Shown here piece after piece: positions 39,601 to 49,884 of a stretch of DNA of 64,000 bases (positions within the stretch are counted from its first letter, which is position 1; every line of letters begins with the position of its first letter). Where the stretch lies: contig OX459095.1 of assembly GCA_949775045.1 (NCBI GenBank), positions 25,645,978 to 25,709,977 of the forward strand, read 5' to 3'. Under the pieces are notes generated by a model. The model was not told where the DNA came from and searched no databases. It saw nothing but the letters and a program-made list of their open reading frames with translations. Position numbers and translations under genes: made by a program. This DNA is from Metridium senile. Its lineage: Eukaryota > Cnidaria > Anthozoa > Actiniaria > Metridiidae.

Positions 39601-41785
39601 TTTAAGAATATGCTAAATTAAAAAGGTAAGTTTTTAAATGTTTTTTAAAAATATCTAAAGAAGAAATTTTTCTAATATACTCTGGAAGGGAATTCCATAA
39701 AAACGGAGCAGCGACTGAAAACGATCTTTTACCATACGTTATTAAAGGTAGACCTTTGTAATAAGTTTGACGAAGAAGATCTCAGAGAACGATGATGATA
39801 ACAATGATGATGATAGCAAGGAAGAACTTAGACAATGATGATGATGACAATGATAAAGACAATGATGATGATAACAATGATGATGATAGCAAGGAAGAAC
39901 TTAGACAATGATGATGATGACAATGATAAAGACAATGATGATGATAACAATGATGATGATAGCAAGTAAGAACTTAGACGATGATAATAATGATGATGAT
40001 GACAATGATGATGATAACAATGATGATGATAGCAAGGAAGAACTTAGACGATGATAATAATGATGATGATGACAATGATAAAGACAATGATGATGATAAC
40101 AATGATGATGATAGCAAGGAAGAATTTAGATAATGATGATGATGACAATGATAAAGACAATGATGATGATAACAATGATGATGATAGCAAGGAAGAATTT
40201 AGATAATGATGATGATGATGATGATGACAATGATAAAGACAATGATAAAGACAACGAGGATGATAACAATGATGAAGATAGCAAGGAAGAACTTAGACAA
40301 TGATGATGATGACAATGATAAAGACAATGATGATGATAACAATGATGATGATGACAATGATAAAGACAATGATAATTAACAATGATGATGATGATAATAA
40401 GGAAGAACTTAGACAATGATGATAATGATGATGATGACAATGATAAAGATAACAATGATGATGTTAATAATAATGATTAGAATTCATGTATGGTTGATAC
40501 AAACCTTTTGGTAGTGCAGAAATAGTGTAGTTTTCTTTCATTGCGTTCATTGTGTCTCGTAATCCAAGCAAATGATACTGCTCACTGGTAGAGTATGTAT
40601 GACACAGCAAATCATTCTGCAATATAAAGGAAACAAGTCATAGGGGGCGGACTGTATATCACTCATTATTATCCAACTAGTCATAGACAAGTTAAAATAT
40701 CACAGGAGTAGGACTGGATTGAGTAAAAATATCCAGCAATATTTTTACTTGTCTATCTAGCCCTCGAGTAAAACAATATTTTGCTTTATAAAAGAACAAA
40801 AACCTTTTTTTCTGATGATTGGATAATAAATAACTTATTAGACAGTTTGTTGTGTAATATGGTTGGATATTTTACTCGTTAACTTGTAAAATATCCTACC
40901 ACATTACACATCAAACTGTCTAATAAGATATATATATATATATTTTGTATATCTTTTCTGTTTTATAAATCACTTTTTTAACATATCTCAATCTTTCTAG
41001 CTGGACATGTGTGCCCTATACTAATTGAGGAGACTCTAGCACACACTCACTACCTCTATGTTAATTATTTTGCACACAACTCGGCTCACATGTTCATTTT
41101 TGCAGAGGGAGGAAAACAAGATAACCTGGAGAAAAACCCTCATCACATCCTCGGGAACCCAGGGGTATTCTTCTGTCGCTCGTTTCTCGCTTCCACAACA
41201 TATACCCCTGGGAATGCAGTCTGTTGGAGCTTGTTCTGGGAGTCAAAATTCAAACTTATTTAACGACTTTCTTTGAATGGTTATCTTGATTTTCATTGGT
41301 ACACCTAATAAGGTCGACCAATCAGGAAAGAGCTGAATTTTGACTTCCGGAACAAGCTCCAACAGACTACGTTCCCAGGGGTATATGTTGTGGAAGCGAG
41401 AAACGAGCGAAAGAAGAATACCCCTGGGTTCCCGAGGATGCCCTCATCATGGCATAGGAGAGAAGAACACGTCAAACAAACTCAACTCACATATAATCAA
41501 TGCCCGAGCAGGAAACTTGAACCTGGACGGTGCAATATTTTCTAATAATAACAAAACTAAAATAACCAACTTGCAGAGTAACTTTTACAATAAAACATTA
41601 TAGCCATTATTTACTTGTTCCATTTCTGGTGGACTTTCTTTAGAAAGAGATTTGATTCTTGGGCGGATTTGTATCGAGGTTTCTTGTGAATTCTTTAATT
41701 TATCAGTAGACTTTGTTATGGCTGAAATGCGGCTTGCATAACGTTTACTAAATAAGAATACGACCTTAAAAACAAAGGTAAACAT
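33649..41785 (-). CDS. RMND1: RMND1 homologue (DUF155), mitochondrial; 11 coding exons, 345 aa
   Basis: Coding exons: 41785-41615, 40616-40505, 39136-39067, 37866-37824, 37412-37309, 36983-36877, 36214-36150, 35984-35908, 35262-35142, 34313-34197 and 33699-33649 (1,038 nt, all phases consistent). RMND1 supports mitochondrial translation at the inner membrane. The N-terminus ([19 protein letters not shown]) is basic and lacks acidic residues, like a mitochondrial presequence. The DUF155 body includes [64 protein letters not shown] and a hydrophobic C-terminal helix [17 protein letters not shown] 5' UTR exon is likely at about 41910-42000 (donor AAG|GTAGC) spliced to 41802. The protein is shorter than human RMND1 (449 aa), mainly at the N-terminus. 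Several introns are filled with microsatellites and MITEs. Confidence 0.93.
34388..34552. mobile_element. Diverged hAT-like MITE copy (GGATCCAGAAATTTGTC family)
   Basis: Shares GGATCCAGAAATTTGTCA, AATAGGGGTAATTGCG and a C-rich end with the element at 21344-21512. The left terminus has decayed. Confidence 0.5.
35389..35602. mobile_element. MULE-type MITE (214 bp, 10-bp duplication)
   Basis: Ends AGCCTGCGTAGCAAGC and the reverse complement (GCTTGCTACTCAGGCT), flanked by AACAAACCCT at 35379-35388 and 35603-35612. The 10-bp duplication is typical of Mutator-like elements. Its end motif is shared with the element at 48577-48720. It lies in an RMND1 intron. Confidence 0.85.
35630..35880 (+). repeat. 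Hammerhead-like repeat carrying a nested MITE
   Basis: CTGATGA at 35661-35667, a stem II GACTAGCAGTAGCAGTC, then AAAAT where GAAAC is expected. This is the same family as 18175-18306. Removing the nested element 35717-35832 restores the continuous flank seen in the other copy (GACATTYRTGAGACAAA). Confidence 0.55.
35717..35832. mobile_element. 116-bp hAT-like MITE
   Basis: Ends GGCTCCTTCTCCGTGTACTGG and the near reverse complement, flanked by GACATTTA and AACATTTA (7 of 8 match, 35709-35716 and 35833-35840). It is inserted in the hammerhead-like repeat. Confidence 0.7.
36413..36570. mobile_element. MITE with CCTCTTTA ends (copy 2)
   Basis: Opposite-orientation relative of 24569-24735, sharing CCCATTTCAGA, CATGTGAAAGAAACAATTCC and ATCTGAAATGGGACAACAAA. 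It lies in an RMND1 intron. Confidence 0.6.
37050..37275 (-). repeat. Hammerhead-associated repeat, most complete copy
   Basis: On the minus strand CCGACGAAGGGCTAAAGCTC GAAACGTCAG (37272-37243) is followed by AAAGTTAAGTGAACATTTTT, TGTTACAAATTTCATTA, an A/T-rich insert, and ACTAGTTTACTTGCTAGTTC. The core CGACGA-GGGCT/AGCTC-GAAAC is one change from a CUGACGA hammerhead box. Such motifs are known from Penelope-like and retrozyme elements; cleavage is untested. Confidence 0.5.
39195..39400. repeat. (GATGATGACAATGATAAAGACAAT)n microsatellite, first block
   Basis: An imperfect TGA/ACA-rich array in an RMND1 intron next to a TTATATAGCGCCGATATCC repeat (39395-39790) common in invertebrate genomes. 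Confidence 0.9.
39790..40475. repeat. ~75-bp higher-order (GAT)n array with AGCAAGGAAGAACTTAGA
   Basis: Units of (GATGATGACAATGATAAAGA)n punctuated by AGCAAGGAAGAACTTAGA repeat about eight times in the RMND1 intron, starting 30 bp from the exon at 40505. Confidence 0.92.
40834..40927. repeat. Imperfect palindrome with ~42-bp arms
   Basis: CTTATTAGACAGTTTG at the left pairs with CAAACTGTCTAATAAG at the right; the centre is around GTTAAC. It is followed by (TA)n and may be a hairpin MITE. Confidence 0.6.
41105..41535 (-). mobile_element. tRNA-derived SINE split by a MULE-type MITE
   Basis: The SINE parts 41105-41145 and 41441-41535 match 21170-21325 (GATAACCTGGAGAAAAACCC, AACAAACTCAACT, ATGCCCGAGCAG). 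The intervening 41146-41440 is a separate insertion with its own 9-bp duplication. Confidence 0.6.
41146..41440. mobile_element. 295-bp MULE-type MITE with ~110-bp inverted ends
   Basis: Ends CATCCTCGGGAACCCAGGGG and the reverse complement; the inverted arms continue through TATTCTTC, CGAGCG and CATATACCCCTGGGAA. It is flanked by CCCTCATCA at 41137-41145 and 41441-41449. Confidence 0.85.
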
Positions 41786-42599
41786 CTTTTACAAACACAT
41801 GTCTGGAAAAACATCCTTCTCAAGATGAAGAAAGGAAAAACTTGCAAAAATAAGCATAATATAAACAAACAAAACAAAAATCTAGGGAAGATAAAATGTA
41901 TTAAGCTACCTTCTTGTCCATTATTGATTCATATTTGGAAGCAAAGGGTCCCACATAAGAATAATTGAAATTTCTGGAAATTTTGAAAAGTTTGTCCGCC
42001 ATTTTTGATTTCTATAATGATACCGCTGACACATAAAATGCACTTGAGACCGGCTCAGATCTAATTTGCATAATTTTTGGAGGAGTGTCAAGAGGTGTGT
42101 TACATGGATAAAGAGTGAAAGCGAGACAAACACAATCATAATGAAATATTTTTTGAATAATTTTTAACTGCAAAGGAAACGGGAAAATTGTTTATTGGTT
42201 TGTTCATTTTCTTTGAAATGAGTTAAAATAAGTTTTTTTTTTTTCATATTTAATTTCTGTTGTTGAGTGTGTCAGGTTGTGTTTTCAATCCATTTCCATT
42301 TTACATGTAAATTCTTGAATAAAACAGTAGCAGATGCTAGGAATGGTTTATCGATAATCTAGTTAAATCTTACCTCAAATGATTATTTTGATATAAAGAT
42401 AATTATTTAATTTTTGTTCAATAAAAATATATTTACGATTCATATAAATATTATGAAAAACAGAAATAAGTAAGGAATTTAGCGTTTTTATACGCCAGAA
42501 TTTGAAGCGGCTGGAAAATGTCATTTTCTGAAGTCGATCGTGAAAATAATTGTACGAAAATGAAATACGTGAAATGTGGCACGACTGGGACTGCACGTC

Positions 42600-42660
42600 A
42601 GCTTTTGATTGGTCAATATGTACAAATAGATTCATGTTGACCAATCAGAGGCAAGGATTC
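42600..42660. promoter_or_regulatory. Candidate bidirectional promoter core with two CCAAT motifs
   Basis: GATTGGTCA at 42607 and TGACCAATC at 42638 are oppositely oriented CCAAT boxes about 110-150 bp upstream of the aldolase ATG. They lie in the ~970-bp interval shared with the divergent RMND1 start. No TATA box is seen. Function is inferred from position only. Confidence 0.35.
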
Positions 42661-42757
42661 AGTGCCCTTCAACGTCACAACTACAAGGGTTTGTTCTCTC
42701 TTCTCGTAGTTCTCTCTGTGGGTAGAAGGTTCGTGGTCTTGCAAAATTCTCTACAAA

Positions 42758-45700
42758 ATGGATGCTCCTTTGACTCCTGAGCTTAAAGCCGAGCTGAAAA
42801 GAATTGCCGAAGCCATTGTGGCTCCCGGTAAAGGGATTCTTGCAGCAGACGAAAGCACGGGCACAATGGGCAAGCGTCTAGCAGGAATTGGAGTGGAGAA
42901 CACTGAAGAAAATCGTCGTCATTATCGCCAACTTTTGTTCACTAGTGGTGCAAATATGACCGACTGCATCAGCGGGGTAATTCTATTTGAAGAGACCTTG
43001 TACCAGAAAGCAGATGACGGTACTCCCTTCGTAAAAATCCTTCGCGATAAAGGAATCATTCCTGGCATTAAGGTCGACAAAGGAGTCGTTCCACTCGCAG
43101 GAACGCTCGAAGAAGGAACAACACAAGGCCTTGATAACCTCAGCCAGCGATGTGCTCAGTACAAGAAAGACGGCTGCGACTTTGCTAAATGGCGCTGTGT
43201 ACTTAAGATCAGTGATAGCACTCCATCAGAGCTAGCCATGAAGGAAAATGCCAATGTTCTTGCTCGATATGCCACCATCTGCCAACAGAATGGTCTTGTA
43301 CCCATCGTGGAACCAGAGGTACTTTGTGATGGTGAACACACTTTGGAAAGAGCTCAAATTGTCACGGAAGCCGTTCTTTCACACCAATACAAAGCGCTGG
43401 TCGACCATCATGTCTATTTAGAGGGAACATTGCTGAAACCAAACATGGTGACTGCAGGTATTGCAAAAGCTTTCTTTAATAATATAAAGGAATTTTGACT
43501 TTGTACTTTACTCTTCGATTTGACAGCTCTTTTCTTCGTACCATTATATATTTTGAATGATAATTAGGTTTGACTTTATAAATGACATGATTTGACATAT
43601 AAAATCCCTATACTTGATGCTGTATATGTACTGTATGGTGACAAAATTCATGATTCAAAACCTCCATTCCTTAAATTTATGATTGTGATTGTGCTAATAA
43701 ATTTGGTATAATAGACCAAATCGTTTAACACGTTGCTATGTACGTTTTGTACCAATCCAAATCTTTTGGGAATAAGATTCTTTGTTCTGTGTATTGAAAT
43801 ATGTCACATGGAAGCTTTTTGAACAAATGTTTTTACTCCTAGCTGAGGTTTTGAATTGGGTCAAATCACTATAATACGAAATAGGTACTGGGAGATTACT
43901 TCAGAGTGTTTTGTCCTTTTTGATTGACATGTGCTTTAATAATCAGCTATCAATGTAGTACCCCATACTAAGAATAGTTTCAGAACTAGCACCAGAAAGG
44001 TCTTGGTTTGCAAAATCATTTATTAATGCACTTGTCATCGGCTTCCACAAGTTTTTGTAGAAAATACCCCTATATTTTACCAGTACCCGGGGCAAAGAAA
44101 ATTCACAAATAAAAATAGAACTGTCAACAAACAGAGTGCACACACTAAATCTGTGAAACAAAGTTAAATTTATTAAAAAGCAAAATTTACAATAAAAGTA
44201 TTTGGGAATTTCTTAATTTTCTAAACTGCTATTAATCAACATTATTACCTTGTTGAAAGGCATGCATATAGTATCAACACATATCTAGTGATTAAGACAA
44301 GACAGAGTATCTGATAGAGTGCGACGGTGCGATCCCGCTCTATTTGCCTCAAATCGCACCGAATCGCACTATTTCCGATTTATCGCACTATTCATCAATT
44401 TTTGCACTAATTGCTGTAAAATGTATAAGAAAACAATAAAAACATCTAAATACAACATACAGACTAAAATAAACTCACAATTTTACCATTTGTTGATGAA
44501 ATTCAATGTTAAATAGCCGGATTTGGGTGCTAAAACCCGTTCAACATTTTTCAAAACACGTTCTTGCTACGTAAGACTACAAAATCACACAGGCGTTCCT
44601 CGAAAATTATGGAGAGACCTTCAACTCGGGCCGTGTATTTTACGGACCTGTCTCTCTGGAAGGTACTGGTCCATTTACTATTTTGCAAGTGAAAGAAGTT
44701 GACGAGGTGTATAAATGGCTACAGAAAACAGAAGCATGATAAGCGAATAGACAACAACGTATACGCATAATGAAACTGAATTAATGAAGAATACAGTGGA
44801 TACTTTAATAAAATACAATGAGAACGTGAAAACGAACTAGCAAGTTCTAATGTTGTACAGTTGAAAACAAAAGAAGAGAAACAAATTTAAGTCAAACGGA
44901 CGAAACGAACTAGCAACTTTTGATGTTGTATAGTTGAAAACAAAAGAAAAGTAACGAGAAAACGAACTAGCAACTTCTAATGTTGTAAACAGTTGAAAAC
45001 GAAAGAAAAACTAACAAGCCCCCATTCTTCCTTCTGAATGAAAACATCTTGTTTTGTCATGTTCTCTAAATTCATTTAGTGTCTATTAAACACTTTGCAC
45101 CAAATAGACAAAAGCCTATAAAGCTAACAACTACAAACAGTATACAGGTCTACACAAAGTTTATTTCTCTGATCACGTTTAATTTTCTTATTTATTTAGT
45201 TACTAAATTTTTGCTTTAAAAACAACAAAGGAATAGTTATAAAATAGTATTTTAGCAATTTATTTCGATCGAGCGTATTTTAATTAATGCTAATTTATGC
45301 AAATTTATGCGATCACACTTTTTTGAAAAAAAACCACACTTTTTCGCACTATTTTTGATTTTTTCCCGCACTGCATCAGATACTCTGACAAGAGTACTTT
45401 CCTTTACTGCAGTAAACTGAGCAGCCGTTCTCACATTGCTGTACAGCCGCCATGTTGTCTAGGTACCAGTCTACTAGTAGTGTGTCTCAACACAGCAACC
45501 CCAATATTGATTAATTGAAGACAAAACGCAAAAACGTTGCTCGTACGTAGTTGTATTTGCTTTTTAAGTCATTGATGACCAAGACTTATTTATTAACAGC
45601 CCTGTATAATGAATTCTAATGCTTTTGGAGGATTTTAAACCATTTTACCTATCCACTACAATTCTCCCAGGGGCTGGGGGAAGGATTTGATTCTAAGTCA

Positions 45701-46762
45701 CCATATTTCCCCCAGTTTAGCCCAGGGTCCCCCCCTCGTGGAAGCCGATGATAAGTGCATAATAATAATCAGTATGTGCTTTTTGTTGCAAAAGGACAAA
45801 GTTGCCCAACCAAGTGCACTCCTGAACAATGTGCCGCAGCTACAGTTCAGACTTTACAGAGGACTGTCCCTGTTGCTGTTCCTGGTATTACCTTTTTGTC
45901 TGGTGGCCAGTCAGAGGAACAAGCATCTGTACATCTTAATGCTATCAATAAGCATCCTGGTAAGTGAACTGCAAAAACATTACAATATTATTGCAGCTTG
46001 TTATGAAGTTGGTATTGTTTGCTGCTGTTTGTACTTTGTGATCAGTGACAGGCTCATAATATAACATACTACACTCATCTACAATTCCCTTCTATAAAAG
46101 AGTGGGAGGTTGAGGACTAGTTGGATGTGCAGGGGCAGGGGTTCTTTCTTTGTCCAAGTGATAGGGGTGATCGGCAGAGGTTTTGGAAACGACCCCTAAA
46201 ACATACGCACAGATAAAAATAACTGATAAAGCCTTATTGATTTCTACCCCAACAAAGCAACAAAACAGAGTAAAAATGACTCTTACAGGTATGAAATCAT
46301 GTTACGTAACTGATTTTTTGAGCCAAAACCCTAAAATGATCCTAAAAGGTACGCACATGAAATATTTTAACCCTAAAAGGTACCGCGATCACGCCTACCC
46401 CTTGGACAAAGGGAGAACCCCCCTCTAACCAAACAAGTATCCACAACTCCAACTAGTTCCAAACCTCCAACTCGTTTCTGAAGAGATGGATATTATAGCT
46501 AAATACAAAGAAAAACTTTGATTGAGTTCCTCTCTTTTTCTCAGGCAAGAAACCATGGGGTCTTACTTTCTCATTTGGCAGAGCTCTACAAGCAAGTGCA
46601 CTGAAAGCATGGAGTGGCAAAAGTGAGAATGTCAAGGCAGGACAAGAGGAGTTCTTGAAGCGTGCTACTGCAAATGGTCTGGCAGCTAAAGGACAGTATC
46701 AAGGAGGCGGACAAAGCGTTGCAGGACAGGACAGCCTGTTTATTGCAAAACATCAGTACTAA
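42758..46762 (+). CDS. Class I fructose-bisphosphate aldolase, 3 exons, 360 aa
   Basis: Exons: 42758-43457, 45795-45959 and 46545-46762 (1,083 nt, both introns phase 1). It cleaves fructose-1,6-bisphosphate to dihydroxyacetone phosphate and glyceraldehyde-3-phosphate in glycolysis and gluconeogenesis. Visible active-site residues: D31 in ILAADEST, K105 and K144, R147, E185/E187 in VEPE, and the Schiff-base lysine K227 in [10 protein letters not shown]. Exon 2 carries [12 protein letters not shown] (phosphate-binding loop) and exon 3 [19 protein letters not shown]. The C-terminus ends HQY with the conserved terminal Tyr. The length matches the animal family (about 360-364 aa). A polyadenylation signal AATAAA lies at 47105-47110. 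Intron 1 contains a 1,085-bp hAT-like element and intron 2 a MITE. Confidence 0.97.
44303..45387 (+). mobile_element. hAT-like non-autonomous element (1,085 bp) with a captured exon
   Basis: Ends CAGAGTATCTGAT and ATCAGATACTCTG with further subterminal GTGCG and CGCACTATTT similarity, flanked by ACAAGA at 44297-44302 and 45388-45393. The CAGAG end fits the hAT end consensus; the 6-bp duplication is unusual for hAT. It contains a 48-codon exon-like open frame (44593-44739) and a ~50-bp minisatellite (GAACTAGCAAYTTYTAATGT, three copies, 44836-45007). There is no transposase. Confidence 0.75.
44593..44739 (+). pseudogene. Captured terminal-exon fragment (48 codons plus stop)
   Basis: After an acceptor-like CACACAG the frame reads [20 protein letters not shown], then [20 protein letters not shown] and KWLQKTEA before TGA. 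AATAAA follows at 44807-44812. The composition looks like genuine coding sequence, with weak resemblance to YCII-type small proteins (GP, then ILxVxxxDEV). It cannot splice in frame to aldolase exon 1. It is probably a host-gene exon carried by the transposon; identity unknown. Confidence 0.45.
46134..46423. mobile_element. MITE in aldolase intron 2
   Basis: Inverted ends GGGGTTCTTTCTTTGTCCAAG and CTTGGACAAAGGGAGAACCCC; the inner arms (AGGGGTGATCGG and CCGCGATCACGCCT) also pair. Length is about 290 bp. Confidence 0.6.
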
Positions 46763-47271
46763 GCAGATGACAAAGGAAAACCTCATTCCTGGGAAAACTA
46801 TTGAAGTTAAATCCTTAACTTGTATGCTATTACAAAAGCATGTTACTTTCTGACATTCAGCACTTTAAAAGTGATTATCATATATTATCATTATTAACAT
46901 AAAACATCAGTTGGTGGTATTGCTCTTTTTTATGGCATATAAGTTACTGTTTGTACTTCAATAATACCAAAACAGTCGATGCAAAGAATGATTTATTAGT
47001 ATTGTTAGAAAAAATCTATCTTTTTGGTGGTATCTGGTTCTGAATTTCTTTATGATAAGTAGTAGAGTAAGCAAGTCAAATGAAGAGTGAGTGTTGTTAA
47101 TATTAATAAAGAAATTGTACAAGAGTATATGGTTATTGTATAATATTTTACTTGGCGATTCTGTTTACAAAGTGAAATCAGCATCCTTAAGGAAACTCAT
47201 GATTTACAGTGTTGGGTCAAAGATAGTAGTTGAAATAGTAGGAAAGATTGTACAATGTTCCTTTTCTCACC

Positions 47272-47501
47272 ACAGGTAGCCCAAGTTCACTGTGTTGAAG
47301 GAATATGGGTACTTTTGAACCTCAATTTTTTGCCTTCAAATTTTATGAAATTAACTCAGAGGGTTATAGAGATCAACAAGAAGATACTGTAATAGTTTTG
47401 TTGAATTTTATAAAATTTTAAGGCAAAAAACCGAAGGCTCAGAAGTACCCATATATCCTTTAGTAAATCAACACTAACAGTGAGCTTGGGTTACCTGTGT
47501 T
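47272..47501. mobile_element. MITE with CACAGGTARCCCAAG ends
   Basis: Left end CACAGGTAGCCCAAGTTCACTGT and an inverted right end, with internal ATATGGGTACTTTTGA and its complement. The flanks TTCTCAC and TTCTCAA suggest a short imperfect duplication. Confidence 0.6.
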
Positions 47502-47519
47502 CTCAACAATACAATAGAC

Positions 47520-48566
47520 ATTCCCTAATTTGCTTCTCTGATCATGAAACAATAGATTCAAGTTGAGGCTGGAGTAGATAAAATACAGTGAATGTCTATA
47601 GATTCAGCCTCGACTTGAATCTATTGTTTTGTGATGCGAATTCAGGCAAAGGTCTATTCCAGAGCCCCTGGGTTATAAAGGTAAAGCATTATTATTTTAC
47701 AGCTTACAGTAGCAGGTAGAGTGGAGGCATTTAACCTGTGAAATAGAAATTGCTTGCTAAAGTGTAATAGTTAAACAGACTCAAAAGAAAACAAATTCGA
47801 ATTAGGGCCTACTAAATCTATTTCACAGGTCTAATGGGCTCCTGATAATAGAACTTGGGGCAAAGAGTGTGCTTATGAAAGCAATGATTAGTGTTCTATT
47901 TTATGGGTATTTCCATGCTCCTCTCCTGAAAACTGTCAATGTGTAAATTATGGCAATTATCAATTTGCACCAGCCTTTCACTGCTATGATCCAGGTTTCG
48001 ATTCCTGGCTCAGGAACCGGATCATATGTCAATTTGATGTGTTGTTTTCTACCATGCCACAAGGGTTTTTCTCTGAGTATTCCGTAGACAATAATCAACC
48101 ACCCTCGGACCAGAGGAAGCAGTCGCTTACAGGAGATGGTTGCTTACGATAGTGGTTGTTATGAGAGTCTACTGTATTCCTAGGTGGGTGGGGACTCCAT
48201 TTGTCCAAGTAAAATGTGGTGGTGTCCCAGGCATCCCAACTAGTCTACGGATGGGATTCCTGTGGCTTTATGCATGCGATTTTCTTGAAAACTTGTGCAG
48301 TGTCGAAGAGGAAGAGGGTGGGACTTTGGACACTTTCTTGGTATAACTCCTGATCCCCAATTCATGATTGCCTTTATTTGCGTTTGGGCATTGTCCATGA
48401 GACAAATTTAAGAACAAGGAGACACATTTAAGAACAAGCACTGAGACAAACCAATGCTACTCAATCTTCAAATTTATGTTTTTATATACCAATGATGCTG
48501 GGGTTCGAGCAGCTATATTGGCCTTTTCCATATCGAGCAAGGGACTGGGTACGAGTGTGAAAAACT
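47520..48566. other. Gene-free stretch
   Basis: A short hairpin (GATTCAAGT..GAGGCTG at 47556-47626) is present. No open frame with a domain, splice context or known repeat is seen otherwise. Confidence 0.4.
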
Positions 48567-48576
48567 AATTTAATTA

Positions 48577-48720
48577 GGGAGAGCCTACGTAGCAAGCAGT
48601 TGATGTAATGTATTCATAAAAATACAATGCATCACACGTAATACAATGGATAGAACGACAATAGAATACAATAGATTTTGTGCATACATTACATCAACTG
48701 AGTGCTATGTAGGCTCTCCC
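48577..48720. mobile_element. MULE-type MITE (144 bp, 10-bp duplication)
   Basis: Ends GGGAGAGCCTACGTAGCAAG and the reverse complement, flanked by AATTTAATTA at 48567-48576 and 48721-48730. It shares the AGCCTRCGTAGCAAGC end motif with 35389-35602. Confidence 0.88.
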
Positions 48721-48730
48721 AATTTAATTA

Positions 48731-49656
48731 TGGTTCCAGAAAAAATAACCCAGTCTCATGGAAGAGTAACCAAATAAATTAGCTTATTGAACGTTTCAGA
48801 ACGTTTGGCTAAATAGAAAATCATTTTCTAAGCATCCAATTAAACTCTACTATAAAGAGAAAAGTATGGTGTATTTCCAAAACGTCCTTCCAAACCTTCC
48901 ATTCTTTGTATTTTCAAAAAAAAATTAATTCGTAATTTCGTTGCAATTTGCACAAACTTGTTCAAACTTTCAATTCTTACTAATTAAATGTATTTGTTCT
49001 TTTGTGTGAAGGGGTTTATTTTTGAATTAAAATAATTTTGAGAAACTTGGTTCCAGTCTCTTGCTCGATATGAAATTGAAATTGAAAATGAGGAGTTTTT
49101 GTTATTTTAACGCGCGGTTGGGTGTCCTGTGGTGATTGGTTTGTCGTGCAGATTATTTAAGGCAACTTTCTCACTCAAGACAGAAATCAAAGGAAGTTGT
49201 ATTTATGTATTTTGTCAAAGTTCACTGCATGCACGAGTTTTTCGAGAAAATTGCGTGCGAAAAGTCACAGAAATCCCACCCACGCTCCTTCAAACAAATA
49301 CACCACAATAGAGATTTTTGTTTTAGCGAAATTGGCACAAACTATTCCTACTTTAGATAAATTGATTTTCTCTTAGACAAGAACGTGAATTCTATTAAAG
49401 TCTAAATTGAATAGAAAAAAAATTCAATTCAGATCCTATCTGACTCATGAATGGCCAATACCGATTTGTTGATTGAATAAGTATGGATTAAAACTCTAGA
49501 TGAAAAAATGGTTAATTTATTTTCGACTACGTAGAAATATCTAGGTTTATGAACACATATGGTATGGTCTAATGAGTGGGAAATGATATATAAATGACTA
49601 TATTCAAACTTATAAAACTCATTAATAATTCATGATAATTTAACAAAAGAAATCAC
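48731..49656. other. Gene-free AT-rich stretch
   Basis: No domain-bearing frame or repeat structure was recognised between the MITE and the CACAC array. Confidence 0.4.
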
Positions 49657-49803
49657 AACCACACCACACCACACCACACCACACCACACCACACCACACC
49701 ACACCACACCACACCACACCACACCACACCACACCACACCACACCACACCACACCACACCACACCACACCACACCACACCACACCACACCACACCACACC
49801 ACA
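49657..49803. repeat. (CACAC)n pentanucleotide array
   Basis: About 29 nearly perfect ACCAC pentamers end 81 bp before the Mutator-like element. Confidence 0.97.
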
Positions 49804-49884
49804 TCATTATCTTGACAATTTTAGTAAAATATGAAAGAACTAGCCTTGGAGTTTCTAAGTACTATGCAATATTCGCGTCCGATC

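Noticed and set aside
44593..44739. Alternative terminal exon of aldolase
   Set aside because: Joining it to exon 1 (phase 1) shifts frame, and the constitutive exons 2-3 restore a full canonical aldolase.
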